Shown here: in pieces, positions 58,650-64,000 of the stretch
How the letters are laid out: the number at the start of each line of letters is the position of its first letter
Numbering within the stretch: the first letter of the stretch is position 1
NCBI GenBank assembly: GCA_945907045.1
Contig: CAMDSH010000018.1
Coordinates: 1 to 64,000, forward strand
Length of the DNA stretch: 64,000 bases
Direction: 5' to 3'
Source of the DNA: Rhizobium sp. Q54
Lineage (GTDB): Bacteria > Pseudomonadota > Alphaproteobacteria > Rhizobiales > Xanthobacteraceae
Made by a program: the position numbers and the translations under genes
Notes under the pieces: model-generated
The model's input: the letters and a program-made list of their open reading frames with translations, nothing else
Told to the model about the DNA's origin: nothing
Database searches by the model: none

Positions 58650-59765
58650 ATGCGAAGCTATCTCGCGAGGGCGGCTGCCCTCGCTTTTTTTGTACTGCCG
58701 TTTTCCTACTCCGTTCAGGCCGCGGCGAAACCCGCGGTCGAAGTCGCCTTCGTGCTCGACACCACCGGCTCGATGGGGCCGCTGATCGAGGGCGCGAAGC
58801 GCAAGATCTGGTCGATCGCCACCGCGATCGTCGACGCCAATCCCGACGCCGAAATTCGCATGGGCCTCGTCGCCTACCGCGATATCGGCGACGACTACGT
58901 CACCAAGCGTTTCGAACTCACCACCGACATCCAGGACCTTTACGCCAACTTGCTTGAGTTGAAAGCACGCGGCGGCGGTGACTGGCCGGAGAGCGTCAAC
59001 GAGGCGCTGCATGTGAGCGTGACCAAGCTCGCGTGGACGCAAGGTTCTGAAATCTGCCGCATCATGTTCCTGGTCGGCGATGCGCCGCCGCACATGGACT
59101 ATGCGCAGGACGTGAAATATCCGGAAGTGATGCGGATGGCGCGCGAGCGCGGCATCACCGTCAACGCCGTGCAGGCGGGCGCCGCGCGCGACACCGAGCG
59201 GGTGTGGCGCGAGATCGCTCAGATGGGCAACGGCCGTTACATCCCGATCCCGCAGGACGGCGGGCATCTCGTCGTCATCGAGACGCCCTACGACACCGAG
59301 ATCATCGAGCTGCAGGGGCGCATCAACGGCACGGTGATTCCCTACGGTCCAAAATCGCAGCGCTCCAGCGTCGAGCAGAAGACCCGCCAGGCCGCGGCGG
59401 CGCCCGCCTCGGTCGCTTCCGAAATGGCGGGCTACATGTCGCGCTACGCCAGCAAATCCTCGGCGGGCGAAGCCATTACGGGGCGCGGCGATCTTGTCGC
59501 CGACGTTGCCGCCGGACGGCAGAAGCTCGCGGCGGTGAAGGACGATGACTTGCCGGATTCGGTACGCACCTTAAGCGCACCCGAACGCGCCGCCTATCTC
59601 GACAAGCAGCAGGCTCAGCGCAAGCAGTTCAACGAGCGCATGAGCACGCTGGTGAAACAGCGCGATCAGTACGTGACCGAACAGCGGGCAAAATCTCCCG
59701 CACCCGCCGCCGACAGTTTCGACCGCGCGGTGGCGGAGACGCTGAAAGCGCAGGTCAAGCGCTAG
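58650..59765 (+). CDS. Secreted von Willebrand factor A-domain protein
   Basis: 371 residues from the ATG at 58650, which has a strong GAGGGG site. The signal peptide ends YSVQAAAKP. The vWA fold starts VEVAFVLDTTGSMGPLI with a MIDAS motif DTTGS; the second MIDAS element is in VAYRDIGDDYV. The extracellular or periplasmic C-terminal portion is charged and helical (QKLAAVKDDD onward). vWA domains mediate metal-dependent adhesion or complex assembly. It is not visibly linked to a MoxR ATPase in this window. It sits upstream of an arylformamidase-like gene with 62 bases between. Confidence 0.87.
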   Translation: MRSYLARAAALAFFVLPFSYSVQAAAKPAVEVAFVLDTTGSMGPLIEGAKRKIWSIATAIVDANPDAEIRMGLVAYRDIGDDYVTKRFELTTDIQDLYANLLELKARGGGDWPESVNEALHVSVTKLAWTQGSEICRIMFLVGDAPPHMDYAQDVKYPEVMRMARERGITVNAVQAGAARDTERVWREIAQMGNGRYIPIPQDGGHLVVIETPYDTEIIELQGRINGTVIPYGPKSQRSSVEQKTRQAAAAPASVASEMAGYMSRYASKSSAGEAITGRGDLVADVAAGRQKLAAVKDDDLPDSVRTLSAPERAAYLDKQQAQRKQFNERMSTLVKQRDQYVTEQRAKSPAPAADSFDRAVAETLKAQVKR

Positions 59766-59827
59766 GCTTGCTGCGCGCTCCGGTTTGCCGCAATCTCCCG
59801 CCGGATAAATCCGGCGGGAGAAGGCGA

Positions 59828-60676
59828 ATGGCGGCGATCGATTACGAGGCCGAATACAACAACCGCGCGCGGGTGCCGGAGCACAACGAGATTTTCGCAC
59901 GCTGGACGAGTGAAGCCGCCGCCTACCGCGAGGCGCGCAAGGCCGACGCCAAGCTCGACCGCAAATACGGCACGAGCCCGCGCCAGCACGTCGATGTTTT
60001 TCCCAACATAAGTGGGGGCGATGATGCCCCGCTCGCGGTGTTCATCCACGGCGGCTACTGGCGCTCGCTCGATCCTTCGCAATTCAGCCAGATGGCGGCA
60101 GGCCCGAACGCGCACGGCATCGACGTGGCGGTGACGGGTTACGATCTTTGCCCGCAAGTGAGCATCGCCGAAATCATCGAACAAATCCGCGCGGCGTGCC
60201 TTGCGCTCTATCGCAAGCACAAGAAGCGGCTCACCGTGTACGGCCATTCCGCCGGCGGACACCTTGCCGCCTGCATGGCGGGAACGGACTGGAAACAAAT
60301 TTCGCCCGATGTGCCGGCCGACCTGGTGCCAGCCGCCTATTCGCTTTCCGGGGTGTTCGACCTTACGCCGCTGTTGAAGGTGTCGATGAATAAGGAATTG
60401 CGGCTGGATGACAAACAGGCGCACGCGGTGTCGCCGCTGTTCTGGAAAATTCCGCCGGGGCGCACGTTCGACGCCGCTGTCGGCGCGCTGGAGTCGAGCG
60501 AATTTCTGCGCCAGAGCAGAATCATCGCCGACGGCTGGGGCGCGCAAAAAGCGATGACCGATTACGAGGAAATCGCCGGCAAGAACCATTTCACCATCGT
60601 CGATGCGCTCTCCGATCCGAAAAGCAAAATGGTCGCGCGCATTGTGGAGCTTAGCCGCCAAACGCAGGCGCGCTGA
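59828..60676 (+). CDS. Arylformamidase-like alpha/beta hydrolase
   Basis: 282 residues from the ATG at 59828 (GGGAGAAGG upstream). The HGGYW motif (VFIHGGYWRSLD) of kynurenine-formamidase-like hydrolases and the nucleophile elbow GHSAGGH (near 140) are present; the last His is in AGKNHFTIVDAL. Kynurenine formamidases hydrolyse N-formylkynurenine in tryptophan catabolism, but no kynureninase gene is seen here. An esterase role on another amide or ester is equally possible. Its stop abuts the convergent TauE stop (TGATCA). Cytosolic. Confidence 0.87.
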   Translation: MAAIDYEAEYNNRARVPEHNEIFARWTSEAAAYREARKADAKLDRKYGTSPRQHVDVFPNISGGDDAPLAVFIHGGYWRSLDPSQFSQMAAGPNAHGIDVAVTGYDLCPQVSIAEIIEQIRAACLALYRKHKKRLTVYGHSAGGHLAACMAGTDWKQISPDVPADLVPAAYSLSGVFDLTPLLKVSMNKELRLDDKQAHAVSPLFWKIPPGRTFDAAVGALESSEFLRQSRIIADGWGAQKAMTDYEEIAGKNHFTIVDALSDPKSKMVARIVELSRQTQAR

Positions 60677-61447
60677 TCAAAACCAGTAGCTTTTGGCGAA
60701 GACGACGGTGAGAGCCGCGCCCGCCACCACGATCATGATGCGAACCATTTCACGCGGCAGCACGCGCGCCAGCCACGAGCCGATCAACCCGCCGGCAATC
60801 GTCCCGGCCATCAGGGTCAGCGTCTGCGGCCAGACCACGATGCCCTGCCAGATGAAGATCGCCGACGCGACGACGCTGTTCAGGCTGGTGACGAGATTTT
60901 TTGTGACGTTGGCGGAGCGGTAATCGCCGCCCGTCGCGATCGACAAAACGCCGAGCAGCAGCACGCCGACGCCGGCGCCGAAATAACCGCCGTAGAACGA
61001 AACCGGCAGCAGCAACTTCAGGCTCGTGACGCTGAACCCGATCTCGCGGCCGCGCTTTTCCGCGCGTGCCCGCAGCCAGCCGGCGATGCGTCCCGAGAAG
61101 GCAAACAGCAATGTTGCGAACGCCAGCAGCAGCGGCACCAGCAGTTCGAACACACGCTCCGGCGTCGAGAGAAGAAAAACCGCGCCCAGCCCCGCGCCAA
61201 CGACGGATGCAAAGATCAAACCCGCGAATGCGCGATTGAACGGCGGCAGTTGCGTGCGGTCGGCGAGCGCGGCGATGAAATTTGACGGCACCAGCGCGGT
61301 CATGTTGCACGAGGTCGCGAGCAGCGGCGGAATGCCGGACGCAATCAGCACCGGATAGGTGACGATGGCCGCACCGCCGACCATGGAGGAAATCGTGCCG
61401 CCGACAAGCCCGCCGCCGAGCAGCAGGAGAATGTGAAAGGAGTCCAT
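60677..61447 (-). CDS. TauE/SafE-family sulfite exporter-like membrane protein
   Basis: 256 residues with about eight helices, in the TauE family of putative anion exporters. Features: VGGTISSMVGGAAIVTYPV at the start, and GGYFGAGVGVLLLGVLSIA midway; these two glycine-rich motifs are the internal repeats of the family. Substrate (sulfite, sulfoacetate or other organic anion) is not specified. A dispersed repeat of the MAGLVPAIS type lies immediately upstream (61457-61545), leaving no well-spaced ribosome-binding site. Tail-to-tail with the arylformamidase-like gene. Confidence 0.88.
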   Translation of the reverse strand: MDSFHILLLLGGGLVGGTISSMVGGAAIVTYPVLIASGIPPLLATSCNMTALVPSNFIAALADRTQLPPFNRAFAGLIFASVVGAGLGAVFLLSTPERVFELLVPLLLAFATLLFAFSGRIAGWLRARAEKRGREIGFSVTSLKLLLPVSFYGGYFGAGVGVLLLGVLSIATGGDYRSANVTKNLVTSLNSVVASAIFIWQGIVVWPQTLTLMAGTIAGGLIGSWLARVLPREMVRIMIVVAGAALTVVFAKSYWF

Positions 61448-61456
61448 ACCCTAGCT

Positions 61457-61545
61457 GTCATCGCCGGGCTTGACCCGGCGATCCCGATCATAAGGCAAGG
61501 CGGTGCCCTCCTAAGCGAGATGGCCGGGACAAGCCCGGCCATGAC
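61457..61545. repeat. MAGLVPAIS-type dispersed repeat, copy 2
   Basis: 89-base element with the same termini and inner sequence as the copy at 41792-41881: left GTCATCGCCGGGCTTGAC, right GGCCGGGACAAGCCCGGCC then ATGAC. It lies between the gcdH stop (61569) and the TauE start (61447), and can fold to a long hairpin in mRNA. It sits 9 bases upstream of that ATG. Confidence 0.85.
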
Positions 61546-61568
61546 GGTGTTTTGATTTCAATCATCGA

Positions 61569-62789
61569 TTAGAAGAACGCCTGAATGCCGGTCTGCGCGC
61601 GGCCCAGAATCAGCGCGTGGATGTCGTGCGTGCCTTCGTAGGTGTTCACGGTCTCGAGGTTCGCGAGCACCCGCATCACGTGATACTCGTCGGCGATGCC
61701 GTTGCCGCCGTGCATGTCGCGCGCGAGCCGCGCGATGTCGAGCGCCTTGCCGCAATTGTTGCGCTTCATCAGCGAAATTGCCGGCGGCGCTGCGGTGCCG
61801 GCTTCCAGCATGCGCCCGAGACGCAGCGCGCCGTGCAGCCCGAGCGCGATTTCGGTTTGCATGTCGGCGAGTTTTTTCTGCACCAGCTGATTGGCGGCGA
61901 GCGGGCGGCCGAATTGCTTGCGGTCGAGCGTATATTGCCGCGCGCGGTGCCAACAGAATTCCGCCGCGCCCATCGCGCCCCATGAAATACCAAAGCGCGC
62001 ATTGTTGAGGCAGCCGAACGGACCGGCGAGGCCCTTCACGTTCGGCAGCAAATTCTCTTCCGGCACCACCGCACCTTCCAGCACGATTTCGCCGGTGACG
62101 GAGGCGCGCAACGAAAGCTTTCCTTCGATCTTGGGCGTCGAAAAACCCTTCGTGCCGCGATCGACCAAAAAGCCGCGAATGACGCCGTCGAGCTTCGCCC
62201 ACACAACGGCGACGTGGGCCAGCGGCGAGTTGGAAATCCATGTCTTGGCGCCGTCGAGCTTGTAGCCGCCGGAAACTTTCTCCGCGCGCGTGACCATGCC
62301 GCCCGGATCGGAGCCGAAGTCGGGCTCGGTGAGGCCGAAGCAGCCGATCATTTCTCCGGTGGCGAGCTTGGGCAGATATTTCCGCCGCTGCGCTTCGGTG
62401 CCGTATGCGTAGATCGGATACATCACCAGCGAAGACTGCACCGACATCGTGGAGCGGTAGCCGCTATCGACACGCTCGAGTTCGCGCGCGATCAGCCCGT
62501 AGGCGACATAGCCCAGCCCCGCGCCGCCGTATTCTTCGGGGATCGTCGGCCCAAGCAGGCCGAGCGCACCCATCTCGCCAAACATTTCAGGATCGAAGCG
62601 CTCATCGCGGTAGGCCGTCAGCACGCGCGGCATCAACTTGTCCTGCGCATAGCCGCGCGCGGTGTCACGCACCATGCGCTCTTCTTCGGTCAGCTCAGCT
62701 TCGAGATCGAGCGGGTCTTCCCAGTTGAAGTTCGCATCCTTGAGCGCGGCTGCGGGCTTAGCAGCGACCTTCCCGGCTGCCTGCGACAT
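61569..62789 (-). CDS. gcdH: Glutaryl-CoA dehydrogenase
   Basis: 406 residues from the ATG at 62789 with GGGAGG upstream. It oxidatively decarboxylates glutaryl-CoA to crotonyl-CoA (lysine, tryptophan and aromatic degradation), using FAD. It has the signature [20 protein letters not shown], with the catalytic glutamate in YEGT, plus [21 protein letters not shown] and the substrate-carboxylate arginine (in [11 protein letters not shown]). The N-terminal extension ([23 protein letters not shown]) is usual in bacterial GcdH. It is monocistronic on the minus strand; the TauE gene follows after the repeat. Confidence 0.94.
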   Translation of the reverse strand: MSQAAGKVAAKPAAALKDANFNWEDPLDLEAELTEEERMVRDTARGYAQDKLMPRVLTAYRDERFDPEMFGEMGALGLLGPTIPEEYGGAGLGYVAYGLIARELERVDSGYRSTMSVQSSLVMYPIYAYGTEAQRRKYLPKLATGEMIGCFGLTEPDFGSDPGGMVTRAEKVSGGYKLDGAKTWISNSPLAHVAVVWAKLDGVIRGFLVDRGTKGFSTPKIEGKLSLRASVTGEIVLEGAVVPEENLLPNVKGLAGPFGCLNNARFGISWGAMGAAEFCWHRARQYTLDRKQFGRPLAANQLVQKKLADMQTEIALGLHGALRLGRMLEAGTAAPPAISLMKRNNCGKALDIARLARDMHGGNGIADEYHVMRVLANLETVNTYEGTHDIHALILGRAQTGIQAFF

Positions 62790-62904
62790 GGAACCTCCCT
62801 TGAGCAGATTGACCCTCGTGATGGCATTATAGACGGGACCGGTGGCTGGCAACCAGACACCCGCCGTTGCCGCTATTGGGCGGTTCGGCTATTGAGGAGG
62901 TCAG

Positions 62905-62981
62905 GCGCCCGTAGCTCAGCTGGATAGAGCGTTGCCCTCCGAAGGCAAAGGTCGGACGTTCGAATCGTCTCGGGCGCGCCA
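62905..62981 (+). tRNA. tRNA-Arg (anticodon CCG)
   Basis: A 77-base cloverleaf with CCA encoded. The acceptor GCGCCCG (62905-62911) pairs with CGGGCGC (62971-62977), discriminator G, then CCA. The anticodon loop CTCCGAA gives anticodon CCG (reads CGG). D-arm GCTC...GAGC and T-arm GGACG-TTCGAAT-CGTCT are both present. Confidence 0.95.
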
Positions 62982-63016
62982 CTTTCAAAACAGCGCATCA
63001 TCGCAGAGAGCGCGAC

Positions 63017-63994
63017 ATGAAAATTCTCCGCCTCATCGTCTCACTGTCCGCGCTGGCTCTCGCGGCGAGCGCCACGCCTGCGCCGGCTCAGACGCCCTAC
63101 CCGGCGCGGCCGATCCGCATCATCGTGCCGATCCCGCCCGGCGGCGCGCCCGACATCGCGGCGCGCGTGATCGGACATTATCTCTCCGAAGCGCTCGGCC
63201 AGGGCGTGGTGATCGAGAACCGCTCCGGCGCCAACGGCAACATCGCGATGGATGCCGCCGCCAAGGCGGACCCGGACGGCTACACGCTGCTCGCCGCCGC
63301 CGACAGCAACATCACCATCAATCCGCATGTCTATGGCGCGAAGCTCTCCATCGACACGCTCAAGGATCTGATCCCGGTTGCCAGCATCGCCACCAACCAG
63401 TTCATGATCGCGATCAATCCGAACGTGCCGGCAAACACGCTGAAGGAATTCATCGACTACGCGCGGAAAGCCAACCCGCCGCTCGCTTACGCCTCGGGCG
63501 GCAATGGCAGCCAGCATCACATCGCGATGGAAATGCTCAAGCAGCGCGCCGGCATCAACATGCTGCACGTGCCCTATCGCGGCGGCGCGCCTTCCACCAC
63601 CGCGACCATCGCGGGCGAAACGCAGGTGCTGTTCGCGGGCGCATCGAATGCGCCGAACATCCAGGCCGGGCAATTGCGCGCGCTGGCGGCGAGCGGCAAG
63701 CACCGCTCCAAGCGCTATCCGGATTTGCCGACCATCGGCGAGATGTATCCGGGCTACGAGGTCGATATCTGGCTCGGGCTGTTCGCACCGGCGGGAACGC
63801 CGGAGCCGATCGTCACCAAACTGCGCAATGAAGTGAACGCGCTGCTCAAGCGCCCGGACGTGATCGAGAAGATGAACGTGTCGGGCAGCATGGAGCCGCT
63901 GATTCTGCCGCCGGAGGAATTTTCCGCGCTCATCCGCCGCGACTACGAAAAATACGGCAAGCTGATCAAGGAAATCGGCGTCAAGATCGACTAG
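63017..63994 (+). CDS. Bug-family (TctC-like) periplasmic substrate-binding protein
   Basis: 325 residues, complete within the window. The signal peptide ends TPAPAQTPY. The mature domain has RPIRIIVPIPPGGAPDIAAR and VVIENRSGANGNIAMDAAAK, the Bug signature. It is distinct from the copy at 34366 (different loops). It lies 35 bases after the tRNA and its downstream context is outside the window, so the transport partner is unknown. Bug receptors bind small carboxylates or aromatics. The start is ATG with GAGAG upstream. Confidence 0.93.
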   Translation: MKILRLIVSLSALALAASATPAPAQTPYPARPIRIIVPIPPGGAPDIAARVIGHYLSEALGQGVVIENRSGANGNIAMDAAAKADPDGYTLLAAADSNITINPHVYGAKLSIDTLKDLIPVASIATNQFMIAINPNVPANTLKEFIDYARKANPPLAYASGGNGSQHHIAMEMLKQRAGINMLHVPYRGGAPSTTATIAGETQVLFAGASNAPNIQAGQLRALAASGKHRSKRYPDLPTIGEMYPGYEVDIWLGLFAPAGTPEPIVTKLRNEVNALLKRPDVIEKMNVSGSMEPLILPPEEFSALIRRDYEKYGKLIKEIGVKID

Positions 63995-64000
63995 TGCAAC

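Noticed and set aside
1-64000. CRISPR array, prophage, integrative element or insertion sequence
   Set aside because: No regularly spaced direct repeats, no integrase or transposase frame, and only small dispersed palindromes were found.

Overview
This 64 kb window is ordinary-looking chromosome of a GC-rich alphaproteobacterium, most likely a Hyphomicrobiales (Rhizobiales) member of the Bradyrhizobium, Rhodopseudomonas or Xanthobacteraceae type. The signs are IspG, a Zur-type regulator, a RegB/RegA (ActS/ActR) redox pair, MutS and GlnD, PHB-metabolism genes, abundant ABC/TRAP/Bug solute receptors, and two small intergenic repeat families that I recognise from these genomes. I see no rRNA, CRISPR array, prophage, integrase or intact insertion sequence. 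One tRNA (Arg, CCG anticodon) is present.

Layout. 1-3.4 kb: a cut-off membrane protein, ispG, a DMT exporter and zur, all on the minus strand. 3.4-5.4 kb: 3-hydroxybutyrate dehydrogenase overlapping a patatin-like lipase, preceded by a TGCA-type palindrome that recurs at phaZ (54.3 kb). 5.4-11.7 kb: a minus-strand catabolic operon (ABC receptor, hairpin, SDR, MaoC hydratase, acyl-CoA dehydrogenase, CaiB CoA-transferase, hydroxyacid dehydrogenase) for an unidentified acid. 11.8-16.4 kb: two tandem MetE-C-like methyltransferases, a divergent methylenetetrahydrofolate reductase and an HTH-Rossmann protein. 16.6-20.9 kb: protocatechuate dioxygenase (pcaHG), pcaF thiolase and a 3-oxoadipate CoA-transferase. 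21-34 kb: a hydroxycinnamate (ferulate/p-coumarate) cluster with CoA ligase, hydratase, thiolase, SDR, 4-hydroxybenzoyl-CoA-type thioesterase, a MarR regulator, a TRAP transporter and a 1244-residue indolepyruvate-oxidoreductase-like protein. Two matching operator-like palindromes tie the MarR/TRAP promoter to the oxidoreductase. 34-38 kb: a Bug receptor, a TPP enzyme and an ACMSD-like amidohydrolase.

38-49.4 kb: mutS and glnD, separated by a 5.6 kb block with a membrane protein, OsmC, a zinc alcohol dehydrogenase and a sulfonate/nitrate-type ABC importer. 49.5-55.9 kb: a small basic secreted protein, PBP1A, a YgjP-like metalloprotease, phaZ and an ABC-2 exporter. 56-60.7 kb: regB-regA, a small secreted protein, a vWA protein and an arylformamidase-like hydrolase. 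60.7-64 kb: a TauE exporter, glutaryl-CoA dehydrogenase, tRNA-Arg and another Bug receptor.

How the genes fit together (inference): lignin-derived hydroxycinnamates enter by the TRAP system, are activated and chain-shortened by a CoA-dependent beta-oxidation-like route, and are released by the thioesterase as hydroxybenzoates. These reach protocatechuate and the beta-ketoadipate enzymes encoded next door. The MetE-like/MTHFR cassette beside the pca genes could handle the methyl groups of methoxylated aromatics. PcaB, PcaC, PcaD, PobA and VanAB are not in the window, so the route is incomplete here. PHB mobilisation genes (bdhA and phaZ) appear to share an operator although they are 50 kb apart. 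Four of the solute-receptor genes are followed directly by a strong GC hairpin before the next gene of the operon.
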